The notes beneath the pieces are model-generated. The model was not told the DNA's origin. It saw only the letters and a list, made by a program, of their open reading frames with translations, and ran no database searches. From NCBI RefSeq assembly GCF_048548695.1, contig NZ_JBLYIF010000011.1: 64,000 bases of DNA. One strand, 5' to 3'. This DNA is from Neptuniibacter sp048548695 (GTDB lineage Bacteria > Pseudomonadota > Gammaproteobacteria > Pseudomonadales > Balneatricaceae). Within the stretch, counting starts at the first letter, position 1. The number at the start of each line of letters is the position of its first letter. The translations under genes were made by a program, and so were the position numbers. Of the stretch, positions 17,702-25,906 are shown one piece after another.

Positions 17702-18568
17702 ATGACCATTCCACAGCCAGCCAACAACCCTGAACTGGGACAGATGATTCAAGCCGGAGGGGTGCAGACGAATCTGCATGACCTGGGCGCAGGTCATCCG
17801 GTGCTGCTGTTGCACGGGTCAGGCCCCGGGGTTACCGCCTGGGCCAACTGGCGCCTGGTGCTGCCCTATCTGGCTGAAACCAGACGAGTACTGGCACCCG
17901 ACCTACTGGGATTTGGTTATACCGCGCGTCCGGCAGACAACAGTTACAACATGGATCGCTGGGTAAAACATGCACTGGATATTCTTGACAGTCTGGATAT
18001 CCAGCGAACCGACCTTATCGGCAACTCCTTTGGCGGCGCCCTGGCACTGGCATTGACAATTCGCCACCCGGAACGAGTACGGCGACTGGTCTTGATGGGC
18101 AGTGTAGGTGTGCCATTTGAGATTACCACGGGTCTGGATCAGGTCTGGGGCTATCAGCCATCGATCGCTGCCATGAAGCAGATGCTCGACATCTTTGCCT
18201 ACGATCGCAGCCTGGTGACCGATGAACTGGCTGAGCTGCGTTATCAGGCCAGCATACGTTCCGGTTTTCAGGCGTCATTCTCCGCTATGTTTCCGGCACC
18301 CCGACAGCGCTGGGTCGATGCTATGGCCAGTAGCGAAGCTGACATCCGTACCCTGCCTCAGGAAACCCTGATCATTCACGGCCGGGATGACCGCGTGATT
18401 CCGTTACAGACCAGCCAGACCCTGCACCAATGGATTGAACGATCTCAGTTACATGTGTTTGGTCGTTGTGGTCACTGGACCCAGATTGAACACACCCAAA
18501 GATTTAACCAATTGGTTGCCGCCTTTCTGGGCGAAGCCGATGCAGCAGACAACGAGAAAACACAATGA
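17702..18568 (+). CDS. dmpD: 2-hydroxymuconic semialdehyde hydrolase
   Basis: This 288-residue alpha/beta hydrolase of the C-C bond hydrolase group has the nucleophile Ser109 in GNSFGGA, acid Asp in HGRDDRVIP, His in GRCGHW, and oxyanion-region HGSGPGV. It hydrolyses 2-hydroxymuconic semialdehyde to 2-hydroxypenta-2,4-dienoate and formate, and handles the ketones formed from 2- or 3-substituted catechols. The reading frame is open further upstream inside dmpC, but the ATG at 17702 gives the family's normal N-terminus. It overlaps dmpE by 4 bp. Confidence 0.95.
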   Translation: MTIPQPANNPELGQMIQAGGVQTNLHDLGAGHPVLLLHGSGPGVTAWANWRLVLPYLAETRRVLAPDLLGFGYTARPADNSYNMDRWVKHALDILDSLDIQRTDLIGNSFGGALALALTIRHPERVRRLVLMGSVGVPFEITTGLDQVWGYQPSIAAMKQMLDIFAYDRSLVTDELAELRYQASIRSGFQASFSAMFPAPRQRWVDAMASSEADIRTLPQETLIIHGRDDRVIPLQTSQTLHQWIERSQLHVFGRCGHWTQIEHTQRFNQLVAAFLGEADAADNEKTQ

Positions 18569-19350
18569 ATACAGAACTGATTCAGCAGTGTGGTGATGAA
18601 CTGTATGAGGCCCTGACCGGCCGGATTACACTGCGCCCGTTCACCGAGCGCTTTAATGACATCACCATTGACGATGCCTACCACATCTCACTGCGCATGG
18701 TGGATCGTCGGGTACAAGCTGGCGCCAAAATCATCGGTAAAAAAATCGGTGTTACCTCTAAAGCTGTGCAGAACATGCTCAATGTGCATCAACCCGATTT
18801 TGGTTACCTGACCGATGACATGGTGTTTAACCAGGGTGAAGAGATGCCGATTAGCGAACGGTTGATTCAGCCAAAAGCTGAAGGCGAGATCGCATTTATT
18901 CTCAAAAAAGACCTGATCGGCCCCGGCATTACCAATGCGGACGTGCTGGCGGCGACGGATTGCGTCATGCCCTGCTTTGAGATTGTCGATTCCCGTATCG
19001 AGAACTGGCAGATCAAAATTCAGGACACCGTTGCAGATAACGCCTCCTGCGGCCTGTTTGTGCTGGGTGACACCGCCGTCAGCCCATCGCAGGTCGACCT
19101 GTCTACGTGCGGCATGGTGGTGGAGAAAAACGGCCAGATCATCTCCACCGGCGCTGGTGCAGCTGCACTGGGCAGTCCAGTGAACTGTGTCACCTGGCTG
19201 GCCAACACCCTGGGCCAGTTTGGTATTCCACTAAAAGCCGGTGAAGTGATCCTGTCCGGTTCGCTGGTGCCACTGGAGCCGGTACAAGCCGGTGACTTTA
19301 TGACCGTCAGCATCGGCGGCATCGGTTCCGCTTCCGTACGTTTCACCTGA
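18565..19350 (+). CDS. dmpE: 2-oxopent-4-enoate (2-hydroxypentadienoate) hydratase
   Basis: This 261-residue member of the hydratase/decarboxylase family adds water to 2-hydroxypenta-2,4-dienoate to give 4-hydroxy-2-oxovalerate. Typical segments are KIIGKKIGVTSKAVQ, PKAEGEIAF and CFEIVDSRIENW. It is paralogous to dmpH at 21331. Its ATG overlaps the dmpD stop (ATGA), indicating translational coupling. Confidence 0.94.
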   Translation: MNTELIQQCGDELYEALTGRITLRPFTERFNDITIDDAYHISLRMVDRRVQAGAKIIGKKIGVTSKAVQNMLNVHQPDFGYLTDDMVFNQGEEMPISERLIQPKAEGEIAFILKKDLIGPGITNADVLAATDCVMPCFEIVDSRIENWQIKIQDTVADNASCGLFVLGDTAVSPSQVDLSTCGMVVEKNGQIISTGAGAAALGSPVNCVTWLANTLGQFGIPLKAGEVILSGSLVPLEPVQAGDFMTVSIGGIGSASVRFT

Positions 19351-19375
19351 TCCAGGACTGATTTGAGGACATAAC

Positions 19376-20287
19376 ATGAGTAAGAAACTGAAAGCCGTCA
19401 TCATTGGCCCGGGTAATATCGGCACCGACCTGCTGATGAAAATGATGCGCTCTGATTGGGTAGAACCGGTCTGGATGGTGGGTATCGACCCTGAGTCCGA
19501 AGGCCTGAAGCGGGCCAAAGAGATGGGTTTGAAAACCTCCCATACCGGTGTTGATGGCATGCTGGAACAGGTCATTGCAGATGATATCCGCATCGCCTTT
19601 GATGCCACCTCGGCTTATGTTCATGCCGAGAACAGCCGCAAACTGAATGAACTGGGAGTCATTATGATTGACCTGACCCCAGCCGCGATCGGTCCTTTCT
19701 GTGTGCCACCGGTGAACCTGAAACAGCATGCCGAACAGCTGGAGATGAACGTCAACATGGTCACCTGTGGTGGCCAGGCCACCATCCCAATGGTGGCCGC
19801 TGTGTCCCAAGTCCAGGAAGTGGAATATGGCGAGATTGTTGCTACCGTTTCCTCCCGCTCGGTTGGCCCCGGCACTCGCCAGAACATCGATGAATTCACC
19901 CGCACCACCTCTGGCGCGGTGAAGCAAGTTGGCGGTGCCAAAGACGGCAAAGCGATTATTATCATCAACCCGGCTGAGCCTCCTCTGCTAATGCGCGACA
20001 CCGTGCACTGCCTGACCAAAGACACCCCGGATCAGCAAGCGATTACCGAGTCCGTCCACAAGATGGTCGCAGAAGTCCAGAAATACGTCCCCGGCTACAA
20101 GCTGGTAAACGGCCCTATCTTTGATGGCAATCGCGTATCCGTGTTTATGGAAGTGGAAGGGCTGGGCGACTTCCTGCCTGCCTATGCTGGCAACCTGGAC
20201 ATCATGACAGCAGCCGGTTTACGTACCGCTGAGATGTTTGCTGAAGAAGCTGCCAATGGCGTTATCACCCTGCCGACCCGTGGTTAA
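19376..20287 (+). CDS. dmpF: Acetaldehyde dehydrogenase (acylating)
   Basis: This 303-residue CoA-acylating enzyme turns acetaldehyde plus CoA and NAD into acetyl-CoA. The nucleotide-binding motif is IIGPGNIGTDLL and the catalytic Cys lies in NMVTCGGQATIP. It works in a channelling complex with the aldolase DmpG, whose gene follows 15 bp later. A GAGG ribosome-binding site precedes the start. Confidence 0.96.
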   Translation: MSKKLKAVIIGPGNIGTDLLMKMMRSDWVEPVWMVGIDPESEGLKRAKEMGLKTSHTGVDGMLEQVIADDIRIAFDATSAYVHAENSRKLNELGVIMIDLTPAAIGPFCVPPVNLKQHAEQLEMNVNMVTCGGQATIPMVAAVSQVQEVEYGEIVATVSSRSVGPGTRQNIDEFTRTTSGAVKQVGGAKDGKAIIIINPAEPPLLMRDTVHCLTKDTPDQQAITESVHKMVAEVQKYVPGYKLVNGPIFDGNRVSVFMEVEGLGDFLPAYAGNLDIMTAAGLRTAEMFAEEAANGVITLPTRG

Positions 20288-20302
20288 GTGGAGGAACAGA
20301 AT

Positions 20303-21331
20303 ATGAATTTACAAGGTAAGAAAGTCACGCTCCACGACATGAGTCTGCGCGATGGCATGCATGCCAAACGTCACCAGCTGTCACTGGAGCAGATGGTCGC
20401 CGTGGCCACCGGCCTGGATGAAGCGGGTATGCCGCTGATCGAAGTCACCCACGGCGATGGTCTGGGCGGTGCATCTGTCAACTACGGCTTCCCGGCCCAC
20501 ACCGATGAGGAATACCTCAACGCGGTAGTGCCAAAAATGAAAAACGCCAAAATCTCTGCCCTGCTACTGCCGGGTATCGGTACCGTCGATCACCTGAAAA
20601 TGGCGAAAGACTGCGGTGTAAACACCATCCGTGTTGCCACCCACTGCACCGAAGCGGATGTGTCCGAACAACACATCGGCATGGCGGCAAAAATGGAGAT
20701 GGACACCGTTGGCTTCCTGATGATGGCGCACATGGTGTCTGCCGAGAAAGTGCTGGAACAAGCAAAACTGATGGAAAGCTATGGTGCTAACTGCATCTAC
20801 TGCACCGATTCCGCCGGTTACATGCTGCCGGATGAAGTCACGGAAAAGATCAGTCTATTACGTGCTGAACTGAACCCTAACACCGAAATCGGTTTCCACG
20901 GCCACCACAACATGGGCATGGCTATTGCTAACTCACTGGCGGCGATGGCGGCCGGTGCCACCCGTATCGATGGTTCCGTTGCAGGCCTGGGTGCCGGTGC
21001 CGGTAATACACCACTGGAAGTCTTTGTTGCGGTACTGGATCGTATGGGTGCTGATCATGGCATCGATCTCTACAAGATCATGGATGTCGCAGAAGACATC
21101 GTTGTACCACTGATGGATCAGCCAATCCGGGTGGATCGTGATGCCCTGACCCTGGGCTATGCCGGGGTGTACAGCTCCTTCCTGTTGTTTGCCAAGCGCG
21201 CTGAAGCTAAATACGGCATTCAGGCCCGCGATATTCTGGTGGAACTGGGTAAACGTGGCACCGTGGGCGGCCAGGAAGACATGATTGAAGACTTGGCACT
21301 GACCATGGCCAAAGCACGAGGATTGATTTAA
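20303..21331 (+). CDS. dmpG: 4-hydroxy-2-oxovalerate aldolase
   Basis: This 342-residue class II pyruvate aldolase splits 4-hydroxy-2-oxovalerate into pyruvate and acetaldehyde, passing the latter to DmpF. The metal-site and active-site segments are visible: SLRDGMHAKRHQ, then GFHGHHNMGMAIAN. I chose the ATG at 20303, preceded by GGAGGAA, over the GTG at 20288 that overlaps this ribosome-binding site. It overlaps dmpH by one base. Confidence 0.96.
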   Translation: MNLQGKKVTLHDMSLRDGMHAKRHQLSLEQMVAVATGLDEAGMPLIEVTHGDGLGGASVNYGFPAHTDEEYLNAVVPKMKNAKISALLLPGIGTVDHLKMAKDCGVNTIRVATHCTEADVSEQHIGMAAKMEMDTVGFLMMAHMVSAEKVLEQAKLMESYGANCIYCTDSAGYMLPDEVTEKISLLRAELNPNTEIGFHGHHNMGMAIANSLAAMAAGATRIDGSVAGLGAGAGNTPLEVFVAVLDRMGADHGIDLYKIMDVAEDIVVPLMDQPIRVDRDALTLGYAGVYSSFLLFAKRAEAKYGIQARDILVELGKRGTVGGQEDMIEDLALTMAKARGLI

Positions 21332-22125
21332 TGACCAACCAACTCACCACAGAACAGATTCAGGCGCTGGCTGAGCATTGTGAAACAGCAGAGCTGGAAG
21401 CCTACGAAATTACCAAAATCACTGACGACTTCCCGGAGATGACCTATAAGGACGCCTTCGATATCCAGTGGGAGATCCGCCGCCGCAAGGAAGCTCGCGG
21501 TAACAAAATTGTCGGCATGAAGATGGGCCTGACCTCTTGGGCCAAGATGAAACAGATGGGGGTTGAACAACCCTGCTACGGTTTTCTGGCGGATTACTTT
21601 TCAGTGCCAGATGGTGGCGAGATCAAACATGATGAGCTGATCCATCCGAAGATTGAAGCGGAACTGGCATTTGTCACCAAGGCACCGCTGAAAGGCCCGG
21701 GCATTCATATTGGTGATGTACTGCGCGCTACCGACTTCGTAATGCCAGCCGTAGAAGTGATCGACTCACGCTACAAGGATTTCAAGTTCGACCTGAAAAG
21801 TGTGATTGCCGATAACTCCTCCTCCAGCCGCTTTATTGCTGGCGGCACCATGGCCAAACCACAGGATCTGGATCTGAAAAACCTGGGCGTGGTAATGGAA
21901 ATCAATGGTGAAGTGGTGCAGCTGGGCGCCGGTGCGGCGGTGCTGGGTCACCCGGCATCCTCGGTGGCCATGCTGGCCAATATGCTGGGCGAACGGGGCG
22001 AAGAGATTCCGGCTGGCACCTTTATCATGATCGGTGCCATTACCGCGGCGGTTCAGGTCAACAAGGGTGACAGCTTCTGTGTACGTTATCAGGATCTGGG
22101 GACTGTCAGTGGCAAGTTCGTCTGA
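21331..22125 (+). CDS. dmpH: 4-oxalocrotonate decarboxylase
   Basis: This 264-residue paralogue of DmpE (HPKIEAELAF, PAVEVIDSRYKDF) decarboxylates 2-oxo-3-hexenedioate to 2-hydroxypentadienoate. In Pseudomonas it forms a complex with the hydratase. The start overlaps the dmpG stop (TAATG). The end overlaps the presumed start of the next gene by 17 bp. Confidence 0.94.
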   Translation: MTNQLTTEQIQALAEHCETAELEAYEITKITDDFPEMTYKDAFDIQWEIRRRKEARGNKIVGMKMGLTSWAKMKQMGVEQPCYGFLADYFSVPDGGEIKHDELIHPKIEAELAFVTKAPLKGPGIHIGDVLRATDFVMPAVEVIDSRYKDFKFDLKSVIADNSSSSRFIAGGTMAKPQDLDLKNLGVVMEINGEVVQLGAGAAVLGHPASSVAMLANMLGERGEEIPAGTFIMIGAITAAVQVNKGDSFCVRYQDLGTVSGKFV

Positions 22126-22711
22126 CCACCCACAGGATCCGGCTGACAGCCGGGTCTGTACCCCGGGTGATGAAGGCCCGGTCACCGTCAGCATCTCGCG
22201 TCGGGTAAAACCCGGCCGGGAAGCTGAATATGAAGCCTGGATTTCAGGCGTTATTGATGCTGCAGGTGAATACCCGGGGCATCTTGGTACCAGCGTCCTG
22301 CGTCCCGGTCCGACCACTGACCATGAGTATGTCATCATCTACAGGTTTGACACCTATCAAAACTGTCAGCAGTGGGAACAGTCGACACTGCGCAAAACCT
22401 GGTTAGATAAACTGGCAGGATTGACGGAAGGCGCGGCAAAAACCCACCGCGGTACCGGTCTGGAATTCTGGTTTGATCTGCCGGAGCTTCCCGCCCACCA
22501 ACCTCCATCACCGGCCAAAATGGCGCTGGTACTGATTGTCGTGGTATACGCCCTGATTATGGGTATACATGCCCTGCTGCAGCCCTGGCTGTCTGTGTTG
22601 CCCGCTTGGCTGCAGACCCTGTGCGTGGTGGCAGGTCAGGTAGTACTGATGACCTATGTGGTAATGCCAAGGGTGACGCGGTTACTGAAAAACTGGTTAT
22701 TCAAACATTAA
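22109..22711 (+). CDS. Antibiotic-biosynthesis-monooxygenase-like domain protein with two C-terminal membrane helices
   Basis: This protein of about 200 residues has a dimeric alpha-beta barrel (ABM) domain at about 25-125 (VTVSISRRVKPGREAEYEAW, then HLGTSVLRPG and YVIIYRFDTY). Two hydrophobic helices follow (about 143-163 and 172-195). I chose the GTG at 22109, which has GGGGA six bases upstream; the frame stays open to 22034 inside dmpH. The architecture fits the COG3224 type, but I do not know it as a standard part of meta-cleavage operons. Its place between dmpH and dmpI, with overlap on one side and 16 bp on the other, means it is co-transcribed. The function is unknown; a quinone- or peroxide-related role is only a guess. 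Confidence 0.75.
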   Translation: MASSSDHPQDPADSRVCTPGDEGPVTVSISRRVKPGREAEYEAWISGVIDAAGEYPGHLGTSVLRPGPTTDHEYVIIYRFDTYQNCQQWEQSTLRKTWLDKLAGLTEGAAKTHRGTGLEFWFDLPELPAHQPPSPAKMALVLIVVVYALIMGIHALLQPWLSVLPAWLQTLCVVAGQVVLMTYVVMPRVTRLLKNWLFKH

Positions 22712-22727
22712 CAAGCAGGAAAACATT

Positions 22728-22919
22728 ATGCCCATCGCACAGATCAATCTGATTGAAGGCCGCAGTGATGAACAGAAAGAGCTGCTGATTCATGAAATGA
22801 CTGAGGCAATTGTCCGTGCTCTGGATGCCCCTCGTGAAAGTGTTCGCGTCCTGATTAACGAGATGCCAAAACAGCATTTCGGTATTGCCGGACAATCAGC
22901 GAAAAAACTCGGGCGCTGA
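22728..22919 (+). CDS. dmpI: 4-oxalocrotonate tautomerase
   Basis: This 63-residue enzyme has the catalytic N-terminal proline after Met removal (PIAQINLIEGRSDEQK) and the usual Arg residues (Arg12 in EGRS; Arg in ESVRVLINE). It isomerises the 2-hydroxymuconate produced by DmpC to the 2-oxo form used by DmpH. It is the last gene of the meta operon, followed by a strong terminator. Confidence 0.95.
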   Translation: MPIAQINLIEGRSDEQKELLIHEMTEAIVRALDAPRESVRVLINEMPKQHFGIAGQSAKKLGR

Positions 22920-23362
22920 CGCCCAGGCCCATCTAGCAAAAACTCTACACACGGAGAAATCTAGCAGGCTCCTCCGTCTTCACCCACCCGGTCCGCCGGG
23001 TGTTTTTTTCTGGCTATATCTATTACTCCTTATCAATTTGGGACTCGCTACCTGGTACGTTAATTAACATACTGTCAGTTTGCCATGCTCTTTATCTGAT
23101 GATAACCATTGCCCTAGTGATGGGGATCACCATCACGAGGTAGTGACGCAGCACACACAAAAGCACTAATCATACTTATTGCTATGCCGGTTGTTTATGC
23201 AAGTCGCGGCACTGAGAGCCGCCTGAAAATTATCATAAGTACTACGCCTTAAAGCGCATTCACGAGCAATAGGCAAAAATTAGCGGCTTTTGGTTTTGCT
23301 CGCGGTCCCCCTCGCCTCGTACACTGAACACCTCTCCTCGATCTGAACCACACAAGGTAACT
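22920..23362. other. Intergenic region between the meta operon and the alcohol dehydrogenase gene
   Basis: It contains the operon terminator (22985-23009) and an inverted repeat GTGATGG-GGATCA-CCATCAC near 23117-23136, which could be an operator. I see no gene and no clear -35/-10 or -24/-12 element here. Confidence 0.4.
22985..23009 (+). terminator. Intrinsic terminator of the meta-cleavage operon
   Basis: A 7-bp stem CACCCGG/CCGGGTG has a TCCG loop and is followed by seven T residues, 65 bp after dmpI. Confidence 0.92.
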
Positions 23363-24412
23363 ATGAAAACGATTGGTTATGCCGCCCATTCTGCCGACAC
23401 AGAACTTGCACCCTACCATTTTGAGCGACGTAATCTGCGCGCCAATGATGTGTCTATAGAAATTCTCTACTGCGGAGTCTGTCACTCAGACTTGCATACA
23501 GTTAATGGTGACTGGGGACCACAGGACTACCCATTGGTACCAGGACACGAGATCGTCGGACGAGTGATAGACGTCGGTCAGGATGTCACCAAATATGCAG
23601 TGGGTGACCCTGTCGCCGTTGGTTGTATGGTGGACAGCTGCCAAGAATGCGACCAATGCCACAATGGTGAAGAGCAATACTGCCGCCATGGCATGACAGC
23701 CACTTATGGATCGCCCGATCGTATATCCGGTGAAACCACACAGGGTGGCTACGCAAAACATATTGTCGTGCGTGAGGGCTTCGTGCTTAAAGTACCGACC
23801 ACACTGGATCTGGCGAAAGCGGCACCGATTCTGTGTGCGGGCATCACCACCTACTCTCCCCTGCGTACCTGGAATGTTGGTCCAGGCAGCCGTATAGGCG
23901 TTATTGGTTTGGGTGGTCTTGGCCATATGGCGGTAAAGCTGGCGGTTGCCATGGGGGCAACGGTTACCGTAATCAGTCGCTCTGCCAGCAAACAGAGATA
24001 TGCCAAATCACTGGGCGCTCAAGACATCCTCGTCTCTACTGACACCACAACAATGGCACAGGCAGCTGCATCTTTTGATCTAATTATTGATACCGCACCA
24101 GTTAAACATGACCTGAACCCCTATACCCCCCTGCTGGATATAGATGGCTCTATCGTCATAGTCGGTCAGATCGGAGCGCTGGAAGAGCCACAGTCATTCC
24201 CGTTGGTATTTGGTCGGCGACGCATTGCAGGCTCCTTAATTGGCGGTATTGCAGAAACCCAGGAGGTGCTGAATTTTTGCGCTGAGCATAATATTTTGCC
24301 TGAGTGTGAAATGATCCGTATGGACCAGGTTAACGACGCTTATAAGCATCTTGAGCAAGGGGATGTTGCACACCGCTACGTCATTGATATGGCTTCACTT
24401 AATGCACAGTAG
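23363..24412 (+). CDS. Zinc-dependent alcohol dehydrogenase (cinnamyl-alcohol-dehydrogenase-like, YahK type)
   Basis: This 349-residue medium-chain dehydrogenase has the catalytic zinc ligands CGVCHSDLH and GHE (about residues 39 and 61-62). Structural zinc cysteines lie in CQECDQCHNGEEQYC, and the coenzyme-binding motif is GLGGLGHMAVKLA. Members reduce or oxidise a broad range of aldehydes and alcohols, usually with NADP(H). AAGG precedes the ATG. It stands alone after the meta operon terminator. A role with aromatic alcohols or aldehydes is possible from context only. Confidence 0.9.
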   Translation: MKTIGYAAHSADTELAPYHFERRNLRANDVSIEILYCGVCHSDLHTVNGDWGPQDYPLVPGHEIVGRVIDVGQDVTKYAVGDPVAVGCMVDSCQECDQCHNGEEQYCRHGMTATYGSPDRISGETTQGGYAKHIVVREGFVLKVPTTLDLAKAAPILCAGITTYSPLRTWNVGPGSRIGVIGLGGLGHMAVKLAVAMGATVTVISRSASKQRYAKSLGAQDILVSTDTTTMAQAAASFDLIIDTAPVKHDLNPYTPLLDIDGSIVIVGQIGALEEPQSFPLVFGRRRIAGSLIGGIAETQEVLNFCAEHNILPECEMIRMDQVNDAYKHLEQGDVAHRYVIDMASLNAQ

Positions 24413-24431
24413 TACAGAATAAGATTCGCTA

Positions 24432-24475
24432 CGGTTCACCCGGTCCGGGTGAACCGCACTGCTGATTATCAGCAG
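24432..24475. repeat. Two adjacent perfect hairpins downstream of the alcohol dehydrogenase gene
   Basis: An 11-bp stem CGGTTCACCCG/CGGGTGAACCG with a 3-base loop (24432-24456) is followed directly by the near-palindrome CTGCTGAT-T-ATCAGCAG (24459-24475). No T run follows, so this is a weak fit to an intrinsic terminator. It may serve as a 3'-end stabiliser between two convergent genes. The first 13 bases recur at 33988-34000. Confidence 0.6.
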
Positions 24476-24497
24476 TAAATGAGGCCCGTGTTAGTGG

Positions 24498-25514
24498 TTA
24501 ATCATTAAATGCCTGCGCCAGTAACCGGTAGCTTTCGCAGCGTTTGGCAAAACTCCAGGTCACCGCAACCACCATCACCTCATCTACACCATAAAAGGCA
24601 GCCTGTTGTTCCAGTTGCTCCCGGCACTGTTGCGGTGTTCCGGTTACCATCGAGTCGCAGGTCTCTGCAAAATACGCCTGGTCGGAAGGTGCCAGTTGTT
24701 TTACCCGGTCCAGGCAGTCTTTCGGACTGCGCAACCCTTCCCGGATACCATGGCGGAACGCCAGGGTTTTCCAGTAGGCATGGGATGCCGTCAGATAATG
24801 GGCTTCCTCAGCGGTCTCTGCACAGATCACGGCATTGGCGATAATCGCCTGAGGTTTATGCAGCGCTGAGCCATTGCGGGGCCGGAACTGCTGGTAATAC
24901 TGCTGCACGAACTCGGCCGGGCGATGTTCGGTGCCGATAAACAAGGCCAGAACAAAACCCAGCCCCTGCTCCGCCGCCAGATTGATACTGCCGGCACCGG
25001 AACCCAGGGCCCACATCTGAGGTGGCTGCGCCCCTTCGGGGGTAGTTTTCAGGTCGGCAAAATAATCGTCCTCATGCAGATCGCCATGCAGAAAACCGAT
25101 CAGTTGCTCAACCTGATCCGGGAAGTTTTCAACCCCACTGGGATAATTGGGGAACGCCAGCGCACGGCTGCTCAGTTCACTGCCCCCCGGAGCGCGGCCA
25201 AAACCCAGGTCGATCCGGCCGGGGAAAAAGGCACTCAGGGTACGGAACAGTTCGGCCACCCGGTAAGGGCTGTAATGGGACAACATGACCCCGCCACTAC
25301 CAACGCGTATCTGTTTGGTCGCTGCGGCAATCCGGCTAATGACCAACTCCGGACAACTACTGGCATAGCTGGGTGTCGCATGATGTTCTGCAATCCAGTA
25401 ACGATGATACCCAAGTTCATCCGCGATCTGCGCCAGCTGCACGGCATCATTCAGTGCTGCCGCCTGTGTTTTTCCCTGATGTACCGGAACCTGATCGACA
25501 ATGCTGAGTTTCAT
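24498..25514 (-). CDS. Luciferase-like (LLM class) flavin-dependent oxidoreductase
   Basis: This 338-residue protein has the bacterial luciferase fold of the YhbW-like group 1 (RYWIAEHHATPSYASSCPE, VGSGGVMLSHYSPYRVAE, DLGFGRAPGG, SMVTGTPQQCREQL). Members use FMNH2 and oxygen, or act as flavin-linked oxidoreductases; the substrate cannot be read from sequence. It is the last gene of an operon with the second DmpR-like regulator and a GlcG protein, overlapping the latter by one base. A role in aromatic metabolism is inferred from that linkage. Confidence 0.85.
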   Translation of the reverse strand: MKLSIVDQVPVHQGKTQAAALNDAVQLAQIADELGYHRYWIAEHHATPSYASSCPELVISRIAAATKQIRVGSGGVMLSHYSPYRVAELFRTLSAFFPGRIDLGFGRAPGGSELSSRALAFPNYPSGVENFPDQVEQLIGFLHGDLHEDDYFADLKTTPEGAQPPQMWALGSGAGSINLAAEQGLGFVLALFIGTEHRPAEFVQQYYQQFRPRNGSALHKPQAIIANAVICAETAEEAHYLTASHAYWKTLAFRHGIREGLRSPKDCLDRVKQLAPSDQAYFAETCDSMVTGTPQQCREQLEQQAAFYGVDEVMVVAVTWSFAKRCESYRLLAQAFND

Positions 25515-25906
25515 CAGACCGCTTCCATTACTGCTGCTGCCGAAGCAATGGCATGATCCTGATCTGCCGAACCGCCGGAAATGCCTATCGCCCCCAGTGA
25601 CTGACCGGCAACAAACACCGGGCAGCCGCCGGGAAACCCAATCAGACCACCGTTGGTTTCATGCATTCCGGTTAGATCCTCATCCCGCATCAACTGGCCA
25701 AAGTCACCGCTGGGCAGCGGAAATAACGCCGACGTTCGGGCTTTTTTGATTGCCACATCAATAGCACCCAGAAATGCACCGTCCATGCGCTGAAACATGT
25801 TCAGCTGCGCAGAGGCATCCACCACCGCAATACATACCCGTATATCCAGTTCCTTTGCCTTAGTGACTGCAGCCTGCAGAATACGTTGGGCCTGTTGTTC
25901 GTTCAT
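25514..25906 (-). CDS. GlcG/HbpS family protein
   Basis: This 130-residue protein of the GlcG/HbpS (DUF336) family has characteristic segments CIAVVDASAQLNMFQRMDGA and GGLIGFPGGCPVF, plus the glycine-rich GAIGISGGSADQDHAIA. Homologues bind heme or cobalamin-like ligands or are of unknown function, and the family often accompanies aromatic meta-cleavage genes. It overlaps the upstream regulator gene by 4 bp and the downstream LLM gene by 1 bp, so all three are translationally coupled. Confidence 0.88.
   Translation of the reverse strand: MNEQQAQRILQAAVTKAKELDIRVCIAVVDASAQLNMFQRMDGAFLGAIDVAIKKARTSALFPLPSGDFGQLMRDEDLTGMHETNGGLIGFPGGCPVFVAGQSLGAIGISGGSADQDHAIASAAAVMEAV

Noticed and set aside
20288..20302. 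GTG start of the aldolase directly after the dmpF stop
   Set aside because: It overlaps the GGAGGAA ribosome-binding site that serves the ATG at 20303, and homologues begin at the latter.
22885..23067. 60-codon frame overlapping dmpI and the meta operon terminator
   Set aside because: It reads through the terminator hairpin and its T run and looks like nothing known.
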